Source: Nemertoderma westbladi (lineage: Eukaryota > Xenacoelomorpha > Nemertodermatida > Nemertodermatidae). Taken from it: 33,367 bases of DNA. The stretch spans positions 1 through 33,367 of the forward strand of contig JAUCBJ010004286.1 of the NCBI GenBank assembly GCA_032718475.1. The letters are read 5' to 3'. Each line of letters opens with the position of its first letter. Positions within the stretch are counted from its first letter, which is position 1. This document shows positions 11,263 through 20,616 of the stretch, in pieces. The translations under genes were made by a program, and so were the position numbers. Below the pieces are notes generated by a model that ran no database searches, had not been told where the DNA came from, and saw nothing but the letters and a program-made list of their open reading frames with translations.

Positions 11263-13417
11263 ATTTCCAGCCAGATGATGATAAGCTATGAATGTACCGT
11301 ACCCGGGTATATGAAAGGGCTATCTACTGATCTATTCAGCTATTATTATTACCCTTACTAATAAATAAATAGGCCTAACGATATTGCCGGTACTACTGCA
11401 GTACTGTCCGTGCAGTGCACGTACCGTAAGCGTAAGTCCATAGTCACTAGTCAGGTACCGCGGTACCGCTACCGGTGTGGTAGTCAAGGAAGACCACGTT
11501 CAGGCAGAGCTTAAAACAGTCAGACAGCAATACTGTAATATGTCTGCACGTACAGTCCCTATTGAAAAGTCAAACGATGCGCCAAGCACCAAGTGCAAAA
11601 AATTCTGGGCCGGCTTGGTGGAGATCTACGTCAGCAACTCAAAAATTAAAAGAGCGCAGCCTGGCAGCATCTCTAACATTGCCGATTCCTGGAATCTACG
11701 CTGGCTGCCCCGGCGCAGCCCGCAGCACATTCATCGACATCTCTACGGATGCGCCAGCCCTTCCAGCACAGCCTTGCGCTTTGCCCGCAGTAGCCCATTT
11801 CTGCGCTAGCTCATGACGCAAGAGACTATGAGACCATGAGGCTATGGAAGAGACATATGCACTCCTATGGTTATTAATCACATCCACATGGTGTTACGAA
11901 TCCTGGAAACAGAATGGAGAGTATTGATTTATTGTCTGACAACATTTATACTGTATACACTGTACATACAGTAAAGACGGAACACATTATACAGTAAAGA
12001 GTACAAGTAAGAAACTCATATAATATTATGCAGCATTTAATACACACTGTGAACAATTGTGAATAACTTGTGAATAATATTATTAATATAACGGTTTAGT
12101 AGTTTGTTTTTCTTGCGATATTATTTCACTGTTACTAAATACGTTTGTATAATTATACTGTATGTGTATATTCATACTGTATGTATAGGGATACAAGGTA
12201 TTCATAATATACTGTTACAGTATTTAAGGACCCGATAACTTATGAACATTTAATTAAGTTACAACAACTTTAAAAAGATACAGTAATTAAAAACTATTTT
12301 AGTTTTTTAATAACGAACCTGTCGTTAGACTGGGTAGTTCTTGTCAAGAGTTGAGCCGTTCAAAAACACGATGTGGTTATGTGTGTGTATATGTATGTCC
12401 AATATCTCAAAAACTCAAGCAGGTACGCAAAAATTTTTATTGCGACTATTTATCAATTAGTATCTAGTTGTTGAATAAAAAAGTTGGGAACGATTCGATG
12501 TGCGATATGCGAAATGTTAGCATATTATCAACATTATGGAACGCGAAATTAAATACCCACAGCTACACATTGTCAGCTGAACAACATTTCACTATTGTCA
12601 ATTTGAGTTACGTATATTAATTATATCGTTAATTATTGTTCTATCTCTATTCAGTCAGTTAGTGTAATGTTACGCAGTACATCATTTATATATCGTATGT
12701 ATCTATAGGGCCTAATTATCATCGTTATAATACTGTCATCAACTCAGGCTAAGCTCAATTGTAATGTAAAGGCTTAGTAGGTTTTGTATATCTGGGACGT
12801 TTACAACAGCTGCCGATTAAACTATTAAAACCAGAAAACTGAACCAGGGTGGCTGCCAGCCGGGTACCAACGGCTGTTGGGTAGACTTAAGGGAACATTT
12901 CACAAACTTTCATAGGATGCTTGTACATGTACATTATATTGGTTGCTCCGATGTTTTTATTAGGCTAACTGAGAATGTATCAGGTATAAATACTGTAATT
13001 ATAGTGTTCTTTATTTTATTTATCTAATACAGAAAAGACCCCTCCGCAGAATAAACTGCTCTTTTGGGCCGTTTCTCAGGTTGCGTATGGATACCATTTC
13101 ACACATCATCGTAGTAATTGTGATTATGATTTGTTTGCCTCGGCGAATGTGTATTACATTAGATGGGAGGCAGTTTTTTGGTTGATGCAAGTCATTCTTG
13201 GTTTGCATCTTCCAATCCCATCTGTTTCTTGGAGTCCGTGTAAGACAGGTTCGTTTAAAGCCATCTTGATGGCGTTCTAGTTATTGACCTAATTTAATAA
13301 TCGACCTAATTGTTAATGAAACTTCAATAAACAGGAAAATACTTTATGTAAATCTTATGTATTCTGTAGGGGCATTGAAAATTAAAAAGTTTCATCGTTT
13401 CCCGATAAATTAGTAAT
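11263..13417. other. Intergenic; GC-richer patch, no gene recognised
   Basis: Directly upstream of the ISOC2-like start the sequence is GC-richer and CpG-containing (about 11390-11860), with a perfect 14-bp palindrome ggtaccgcggtacc at 11453-11466. Open frames there (11477-11816) overlap on both strands and show no domain. From 11880 on it is AT-rich with no recognisable gene, tRNA or repeat unit. The patch may act as the ISOC2-like promoter region. Confidence 0.5.
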
Positions 13418-15028
13418 ATGTCAGAACTTAAAGGACCAGTTATACTACGTGATAATAATTACCGTGTAAGGAGCTTACAGGAGATATGCATTGCTAATAT
13501 GACCAAATTATTAGCCAATGGGATTGTCACAGCTGAAATAATGCTGATCCAGTGGGATGACCCAGCTGTGTATAACTTATACCGCAAACAAAGCGGTATT
13601 CTCAGTAAATGGTTGGACGATGGACTAGCTCCTAAACTTCGTGTTGATCTGTGGAAGTACGTCATCCATGCTTACGTCATTGCATTCAATCGATTGACGG
13701 ATATCAAGAAACACTCATCGCAACTGGTGGATTTGAGCGACCCAACATTGGCTGACATAATGGAAACATACCATGAGTGCTTTCCTTTCAACTGTTTATC
13801 CGCTAATAATCCTATAGAGATTAAACTCGATTGTTCATTCGAGGAAGAGTTTCCAAAGGATGTTGGCCCAATTATATTAGGTTGGCTTTCTAGAATGGCA
13901 TCTTCTTTAATCAATTTATCTGCTGTCAGCTGGCGGTCACCTGTTCTACAATCTCTGTTTGCAGATGGGGCTGAATATTCCCAACTAACCTCTATCACAA
14001 TTGGCGACATTGATGATTACAATATTGATGACATTGTAAAAAGTTGTCCACATCTGGTAACTCTTCATATAACATATTCCAACATCACGTTTAGTGGACT
14101 TTGTCGCCTAGTATATTTAAAACGATTAACAAGATTAATTATCGACCTTCTGTGTAATTTAACCGTTGACAATATAATTGATTTCCATCTGTTATGTCCT
14201 CGAGTAACAATAATTACACAGAAATCTGTTGAATTAATAAATCAGTTAAGATGTAGACAAGTAAACATTGATATACGCAACAAAATCAGTTTCAAATTTG
14301 TTCATTTTAGTCTATATAACCAACGTTCTAGCAACCCATTATATACCCAACCAAACATACCCATAACCGGGAGTATTAGAGATCTTGTGATTCCTAACTG
14401 CAGAAACACCCTAAAGTGTCTTAAATTATATTGGAAATGGGACAGAGAATTTACGAATCATTTGCATACAGAAAGGAACTTATTCAATCAACTCAAAATA
14501 TTCGGCAATTTAACATCTTTGACTATTGAGGTGGATTCAAACACAGAATTCAATGTTTCGGAACTTATTTCTCAATCAGTTCGAAACAACTCGATTTTAC
14601 CCCAGGTGACTTATTTCGAATATACCGCGAGCGATGGGATACTCTCATTGGCTGATTTTCGGTGTTTATTTCCGAATGTAAGATCGCTGGTTCTGCGAAA
14701 CATAAACATTAAACTGGAATATATACCATCTATCGCATCTGTTGACTCCCTCGATATATCGCATTGCAGATATCGGACTTTAATCAGGATTCTGGAATCA
14801 CTTCCATATTTAACTGAACTCAGAGTTGTGTTGAATTTGGACAGGGAAGTCGACCCCATTGGCGACCCCATGGTCGATATTGAGAAGCTATTCGATTGCG
14901 GACATATGGATGGACTTCTTAGCTTCTCCATTAACACATACAAAATGGATTTCTCTCAAAAATTCGTTGAATTAATTAGAAGAAAATGTTCTAAGTTGCA
15001 CCATTTTTATGTTATTTTTATATTTTAA
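13418..15028 (+). CDS. Leucine-rich-repeat-like protein with a possible BC box, single exon
   Basis: A 536-codon uninterrupted ORF in an AT-rich, repeat-laden region is very unlikely by chance. The N-terminus has SLQEICIANM (residues 19-28), which fits the elongin BC-box pattern (S/T/P)LxxxCxxx(hydrophobic) used by VHL-box and ZYG11/ZER1-type Cullin-2 substrate receptors. The rest shows irregular leucine-rich repeats, for example LTSITIG (about residue 190), LTRLIID, LTSLTIEVD, VRSLVLRNINI, VDSLDISHC and LTELRVVLNL towards the C-terminus. No membrane segment or signal peptide is seen. It ends in a short aromatic tail (FYVIFIF). The family assignment is inference. It could be an F-box-like or ZYG11-like receptor or a lineage-specific LRR protein, and a further exon downstream cannot be excluded. 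Confidence 0.8.
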   Translation: MSELKGPVILRDNNYRVRSLQEICIANMTKLLANGIVTAEIMLIQWDDPAVYNLYRKQSGILSKWLDDGLAPKLRVDLWKYVIHAYVIAFNRLTDIKKHSSQLVDLSDPTLADIMETYHECFPFNCLSANNPIEIKLDCSFEEEFPKDVGPIILGWLSRMASSLINLSAVSWRSPVLQSLFADGAEYSQLTSITIGDIDDYNIDDIVKSCPHLVTLHITYSNITFSGLCRLVYLKRLTRLIIDLLCNLTVDNIIDFHLLCPRVTIITQKSVELINQLRCRQVNIDIRNKISFKFVHFSLYNQRSSNPLYTQPNIPITGSIRDLVIPNCRNTLKCLKLYWKWDREFTNHLHTERNLFNQLKIFGNLTSLTIEVDSNTEFNVSELISQSVRNNSILPQVTYFEYTASDGILSLADFRCLFPNVRSLVLRNINIKLEYIPSIASVDSLDISHCRYRTLIRILESLPYLTELRVVLNLDREVDPIGDPMVDIEKLFDCGHMDGLLSFSINTYKMDFSQKFVELIRRKCSKLHHFYVIFIF

Positions 15029-15100
15029 TAAGCGAACATATTAAGACACGTTCGTGGGATCTTCGCGCAGCACGAGGCACAGTCATACAGTAGGCAGTGC
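15029..15100. other. 3' flank of the LRR gene
   Basis: This is short unique sequence between the stop codon and the next repeat. No canonical AATAAA is seen directly after the stop (only aataag). Confidence 0.4.
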
Positions 15101-15545
15101 CGTTCAACTCACCCCCTAGCGGCAGGCATAGGAACTGTAGAACTCGGAGCTTGTTAAGAATTTCTAATTAAGCAATGCTCATAGGTCATTCCTACCAAAT
15201 TCCAGATGAATCTGATGGTTGGTTCTATTACAGCTATACATTTACGTTTCTGTCAATTCTCCCCCTAGCGGCATACATATGAACTGTATAAGTCTGTACT
15301 TGTTTAGAATTTCTAATTCAGCAATGCTCATAGGTCACTCCTACTGTGCCAAATTTCAGATGAATCTGATGGTTGGTTCTAGAAGTAGGACCTACAGCTA
15401 CTTCTACATTTCTGTCAATTCGCCCTCTAGCGAGAGACAGAGGAACTGTAGAAGTCTGTCTGTGTGTATAATTTCTAAACTTGTGACAGACTACATGTGT
15501 ACCACGTTTGGTTTCATTTCATCCATGATTGACAGAGTTATTAAC
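15101..15545. repeat. Three-copy ~155-bp repeat with CTCF-like cores
   Basis: Copies start near 15101, 15251 and 15411. Shared blocks are ccccctagcggc, gaactgtaga, atttctaatt, gcaatgctcataggtca and cagatgaatctgatggttgg. The third copy is degenerate and loses the second half. On the minus strand the first block reads GCCGCTAGGGGG, which is close to the CTCF core CCRCYAGRGGGC. The copies do not encode a protein. Confidence 0.8.
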
Positions 15546-16350
15546 GTTCAAACATTTCCAACGACGACGACGGATGGCTCACTAATTGTACTGCTATGCT
15601 AAGGCTTACCTGAACTCAGTGGCTCGTTTCAATTTAGCTCATCTTTCATTAGCTCATTTCAAGGCAATGCTTTCACTATACATTGGCAATGGGGCTCCGC
15701 TGCAAGTCAAAAGAAACACTATTTTCTTAAAAATATCCCATTTAGTGTGCACATTTGCGGACAAGGATCGACTATTTCATTAAATACAACATGCAAAGTA
15801 GGCCTACTGTACATATTTATTTGGATTACAATATGTTTCTTATTTTGTAGTGCCCTTTTGTGGAATCTCGATAAATCTATATTTAATTATAATTATACTG
15901 GAATATTTGTTGTTATTATATTATTAATTAGTAAAGTGGCATAACACAAACAGATCAGATTAATCATTTCAAATTTGTGTCTCGTATCCATGGCAACATG
16001 ATTAGTGAGTTTACTTTGTACATTACTCGCGTCGATGGTTGCTCATTGATCAGTTTAGGAATATTTGATCAGAAAAAGTTATATTTTGGAAAATAATTCA
16101 GTTGCTAAGTAAATATTTGCCCGTTTTGAATATTCGGTCACCTAAACTTTTAAGTAATTCGCTATATAACAAAGTGTAACTTATGACAAAATTGGGGAAA
16201 ATTTCATTCTGCCAATCCCTGGTTACTAAGGTACAGTATGTGGCCTTTGTTACGATAGTAACAGGGTACCAATGATATCCAGAGTTGGTTCCCTATCCTA
16301 AGACACTCGCCCATATATATGGACTATATTTGCGAAAGTTTTGGTGCTTA
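15546..16350. other. Intergenic, no gene recognised
   Basis: This is AT-rich unique sequence. Open frames on + (15586-15783, 15747-15944) have no domain and biased low-complexity residues. I see no RNA gene or clear regulatory motif. Confidence 0.5.
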
Positions 16351-16560
16351 AGGCCATGATACACCACAGGAGCGGCGAGCGGCCGTGGCAAGCGGCCACT
16401 TTTTAAAAATAGAACACATTATTTTCTATGGGTGATGATACACCACAAATGGCCGCTGCCGCACGCCGCTCTTATAGTGTATCATACTAAAAGTCGCCGC
16501 TCACATCGGCCGCTCGCCGCGGCCGCTGCCGCTCGCCGCTCCTGTGGTGTATCATGGCCT
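16351..16560. mobile_element. 210-bp MITE with 33-bp TIRs and TTA target duplication
   Basis: The two ends are perfect inverted repeats for 33 bp (16351-16383 against 16560-16528), beginning aggccatgatacaccacagg. Flanking TTA (16348-16350 and 16561-16563) is a direct duplication, as made by PIF/Harbinger-type transposases. Inside, a second pair of shorter copies (gatgatacaccacaa at 16434 and agtgtatcat near 16480) repeats the terminal sequence, and GCGGC/GCCGC runs make the whole unit self-complementary. There is no ORF, so it would have to be mobilised in trans. Confidence 0.92.
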
Positions 16561-16563
16561 TTA

Positions 16564-16799
16564 TACACAAAATACTCAAATCCTCCAAAATATTGTGCCT
16601 TAACGACCCTACTACTGTACAGTAATAAGCCAACTGAAAAGTTTGACCCAAGTAAAATCGGATAGGCCTACTCTTTCTTAATCAATTCTTGTTTACAATT
16701 ATGGTTGATTATGTTCACGCATGTCCTTAGATCGCCATAATGACGATGGGGGTGATGGCTCCCGATATCGAGGATATCCAGCCCGCACCTAACTCAACT
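16564..16799. other. Intergenic between the MITE and the inverted-copy segment
   Basis: This is unique AT-rich sequence. The minus-strand open frame that begins in the neighbouring segment runs to 16727 here, without a recognisable domain. Confidence 0.4.
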
Positions 16800-16992
16800 A
16801 GAGTTTGCTGGTGACTCAGGAGTACACGACTTAGATTCCCTGAAACAACAGGTCTTGCGGGTCGAAAGTACTTGGTACTAACTAAAATTATGTCCTCTTT
16901 CATATGAGGCAAATAAAATTTGAATAGCTGCAGTAGTTTTGGATATTTTAGACACCTTTCGGGCATGAACAAAACTACTCAAAATGTGACTC
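16800..16992 (-). pseudogene. Unidentified coding fragment, inverted copy of 26812-26990
   Basis: The minus-strand translation contains LLQLFKFYLPHMKED, then VSTKYFRPARP. The segment near 26812-26990 on + encodes LLQLFNFYLPHLKED, then VSAKYFRPAGP. The two differ by substitutions and by a nine-base indel that keeps the frame. The pair points away from the LTR element on both sides. I do not recognise the family; it could be a piece of a transposon protein or a duplicated exon. Boundaries are approximate. Confidence 0.6.
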
Positions 16993-17007
16993 CACCTAAA
17001 AAAGCTT

Positions 17008-18194
17008 TGTACGCGCTTTTGAAGACCTTTAGCAGTTTAACCTGCCAAAATTTATATGTCTTTTGGTTTATAAATAGACTTTAGAAGTTGACAAATATTT
17101 AATACCAATAAACACAACATTAGCAGAAGCCAGCCTAGTGCGCGTCCATTCACCCGCTGGATATACCCGGGAGACTGGATTCTGAGGGCTTAGATTATTA
17201 TTGCAGTGTAAGCTTACTGTATTATTCGATTGATCGTTAATAAATAATTTCTGACCAATATTATTCACTTTCGGGAAATATTAACAGTTCATTTAGGACG
17301 TGGCGCTCTATCTAGGTAAACAGAGATATGACTTATACTAATCACAACGGTAAGTCGGTAAGGCTTATGATTCACGTATGAGGCGCATTCTTTAGGAAAT
17401 GCTTAGTTATCAGCCACAATCATGCACACTACCGGTAACACACAATACTGCTCACTAATTTGCCGACCGTCAATGAATTTTATCATATATAAAGAGAACA
17501 GCAATTGACTCATGTAGTGCTTATCAAATAGCATTAAATTCACTACAAACCACAATAATATAAGTCGCAATCGCTATATGTAGCCTGTCTCTCTAACCTG
17601 TAGTGTATCAAGAAAATTGGGAGATTTGGGTTCTTTATAAATGTTCTCCAAATAATATTCAACCAACTGATACAAATATGACAACAGTAAAGCATTAAGA
17701 CGGTAGGTTAAGATATGATATGACAAGTTATGATATGTGATATGTTATGAACTGATAACAGTTATACGCTCTATAATCTTAAGCCTACTAATGTTTCTTC
17801 TAAAGTCTGAAACGAATTGACTCTAGAGCCGGTGTTCCTGGCCTAGATAGAAACAACACAACAGTATCAAGAAAAACAGTAAGACTGAACACTCCTAGCA
17901 CGATCGGCCAAATATCTCCACATCGACAGAAAAAAATCGCTCTGATTGGCTGTTAAGCTAAACAAAGAACCATGTGTCCAATGGCCGTCTCCATGTCAGC
18001 AACCAGCTGTTAGATGTCGTAATCTGAATCATCAAGGCTAAGCTGTGCCAGTGTATTTGACGCATTGCGGGTTTTTTGCCTTACCATGTCCGCCAAAGCA
18101 CACATACAGAAGAATGACTTTTATGTCCATTAAAACACCTATAACGGTACCTTGCGGGCGAGGGGGACTGAGTATATCCGCAAAAGCTTTTACA
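17008..18194 (-). repeat. 3' LTR of the BEL/Pao-like element
   Basis: This 1187-bp LTR has TG...CA ends and is the left copy. It matches 25446-26632 without indels; the differences I saw are gtaagC/A, cacG/Atatg, ggtaA/Tcac, gggG/Aattt, gccgtC/Ttcc and gtccA/Gtta. The + strand ORF running through it and out of it is a shadow. Confidence 0.96.
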
Positions 18195-18205
18195 CCGCTC
18201 CCAGA
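18195..18205 (-). other. Polypurine-tract-like sequence
   Basis: Read on -, tctgggagcgg directly precedes the 3' LTR start TGTAAAAGC. It is short and interrupted by one C, but its position supports minus orientation of the element. Confidence 0.45.
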
Positions 18206-18272
18206 AAATGGGATTCAAGTTTATAAATATACAAAAATCACAGTTTCTAATATATGTAAATACTCTAAACAG

Positions 18273-19863
18273 TTAGCCTTTCTTGCGCGGACGGCGTTTA
18301 CGCAGTTTTTTAAAGCTGGCCAGAGTCCTTTTCTCTTTGGGGCGAGCCACCTTACAAGGATGGCTATAACTCCTGGGTGAAGGGTGCAATATAATTGCAT
18401 CAGAGGGTGTAGGATTATGGTCGGTGTATCCGCCCATCGAAGTGCCGGGTTGATTGACATCAACGTCGGGGGAGAGGGGTCTAACGGCCTTTAGAGCGCG
18501 TTTTAGGACAGCCGCTCTTACGGGTCCTTTACGAGTGGTCTGAACGAGAGCCGTGGGTGGACCATAGGCAGTCAGAAACTTCCTGGGTTTAATGGTTCTT
18601 TCCAACTCGCGTTCGCGGGCTCGGTATTCGTAAGGCCGTCGATATACTTCCTGTAACTCGGGGTGTGAGTTAACAAATAAGTCTCCATAGTCCGGATCCT
18701 GACGGATATAATTGATTAAGTTATAGGAATGAAGGTCGCTAGGATTAACACTCCTGAGAAATTTGCGTACGAACTTGGTTGAAATACATTCTCCGACGCG
18801 CTTCAGTAGTTCGTAACTCGATATGCGTGATTTCTGTTCGACAGAAGCGAATAGATAAGGATGGAACGCATAAACTCCTTCGTAAGCGCGTCCAGGATAA
18901 TAGCGATGACGCGAATCACAATGTAAATCAGCGTTCGCTTCCCAAGCTCTGATGTAACGTAGTGTGATCATTTCCTCTACGCTTTCCAAATCGCGATTAA
19001 AAGGGCAATCGAACTGGCGTGTCCCTTTAGTTGACAATGGTGACATTGAGTCATAAATTGAGGGCAAACCGCAAAAATGTGCAAGTTATTGAGTCTGCAA
19101 TACGCGCAATAAATTTCCATCGCCGGTTGTTCGTGGAAATAGGAACAGCGGACGTTTGTGTCCTTCAGTTTGTTGGTTGGGTCTAGGGCATTCGTCACAA
19201 TAACACCAAAGACGTACGTCCTGTAGAGGAAACGCGGGGATCGTTCTCCAGTTTTGCAATATTCTTCCATTTGTTCAAAACTATCCAGGATAACAGGTAG
19301 TGGACGAGCGGCGGTAAGATACATCATAGTGAAATAGAGCCGTTTGAGTTCTACCATAGGGTCATGATGTATACCTTGAGGATATCGAGTCTCTAGGTTC
19401 TGCTGACTGGCGATGTTGAGATAGGTTTCTCTCAAAATTCTAGGTATTCGTTGAAGTCGATGCGTTTATCCGGTTCTTCAACGTTTTCTCTTTCCAGTCT
19501 GTTACGAATAGAATTTTCGTGTTCTATTCTCGGTTTATCGTTACGACTCCGCTGGGTATGATATTTAAATAGAACCATTTCCCTTTCTGTATCTACATCG
19601 TCCGTATCATGTAAATCGATAGGATGGCCGGTAGTTAAGAAGTCCATATACGTACCATTACGATTCGTATAGCGAGCGGTGAATTTTCGATAGTCCAATT
19701 CACGCGCAAGTTGCCCTTGGGACATCGGCGGTTCGATATAACGACCATCGTCCTCCGTAATGGTTGGATCGGCTTCACCGCGTATTAAGCTATCCACAAA
19801 TGCTTGCAAAGGTAGAGTATATCGCTCCCTAATACCAAGATCATCTTCTATCAACTCCGTCAT
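18273..19863 (-). pseudogene. gag: Gag C-terminal portion with zinc knuckles, broken into three frames
   Basis: Three overlapping open frames (19863-19432, 19435-18977, 19067-18273) together look like one protein cut by two single-base shifts, near 19435 and 19012. The middle frame has CAYCRLNNLHIFAVC (from 19108), a C-X2-C-X5-H-X4-C knuckle, followed by CHHCQLKGH. The last Cys of this second CX2CX4HX4C knuckle lies in the next frame (DCPFNRD). Paired knuckles after DUF1759 are the usual BEL/Pao gag order. The C-terminus is basic (KKLRKRRPRKKG), suggesting nucleic-acid binding. No protease or polymerase domain follows. The shifts could be inactivating mutations, sequence errors or, less likely, frameshift sites. 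Confidence 0.75.
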
Positions 19864-20616
19864 ATCTGCTATCTGAGTTTATTAATATCGAAATGAGTTT
19901 ATGTTTAGGCGAGCGGACGTCGCTGCCTACCTCTCTTTGCCCCCAGACAGTGGGATTCTCAGCGCCGATGTACCGTCGTCGCGGTGTTTACGCCAACATG
20001 TAGCAACAGCACGACAACGATAACCGGCACAAGTCACTCCACTGTCCGTCCCAAAGGCTTGAATCCACTTTAGGTTCTTTCTATAGGAGAGTTGGGCTAC
20101 TTTCACAATTGCGACTAGCTACTGTAAACATACTTTAGCAGTAACATTCACCTATAAACGCACAAATTCCACACAACTGTCACCAATTGTACACATACAG
20201 GCCAATTTGTCCGTTAGTCAGTGCCTTCCAGAATGTCACATTATTACTGTGTATCCTTGGATACTAACAGTGTGCTATGTATTCTCTATGCTATGCAATG
20301 GGACAAGCTTTCTATTGTTCTTTTAACTTGCTTCTAATTCTAGCGTGGGTGTTGCTATGGTGACATTATGGAAAGCTAGCGGTAGAATTAGGGTAATTCT
20401 CATGCATACAGATCTGGAATGCTATTTAATAGTAATTCTTTAATTGTCAATATCCTCTTTATACATGATTTTATTAATTTTTATCGGCTATTGACTATAT
20501 GTTGGAGATTCTCGCACTCTAATACACTCAATAGGATGAATCTCCGCTCCCATACATAAGATTTTGCTGTGTCTTTCACGTTGTCCTCCTCTTGAGAAGC
20601 TTGGCTTTCGCTGTCG
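19864..20616 (-). other. Gap between the gag blocks; possible intron
   Basis: There is no long frame here. On - a perfect donor, AAG|GTAAGT, lies within the upstream ORF (GT at 20667-20666), and aaactcag ending at 19873 is a possible acceptor. Both are in the same phase, so removing this stretch would join the two gag blocks in frame. A second open stretch directly after the ORF stop in another frame is also possible coding. Confidence 0.4.

Noticed and set aside
11477-11887. Overlapping open frames on both strands of the GC-rich patch
   Set aside because: Several frames are open at once because of base composition. None shows a domain.
15219-15944. Plus-strand open frames after the LRR gene
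   Set aside because: The first lies within the ~155-bp repeat copies and the others have no domain. The repeat unit explains the similarity between segments.
18045-18380. Open frames on + in the two LTRs (also 26483-26821)
   Set aside because: The same frame starts in both LTRs and ends in unrelated flanks, so it is not a conserved gene.
19430-19442. Programmed -1 frameshift site in gag
   Set aside because: The TTTT run does not form a canonical X XXY YYZ heptamer with the preceding codon. A single-base loss is simpler.
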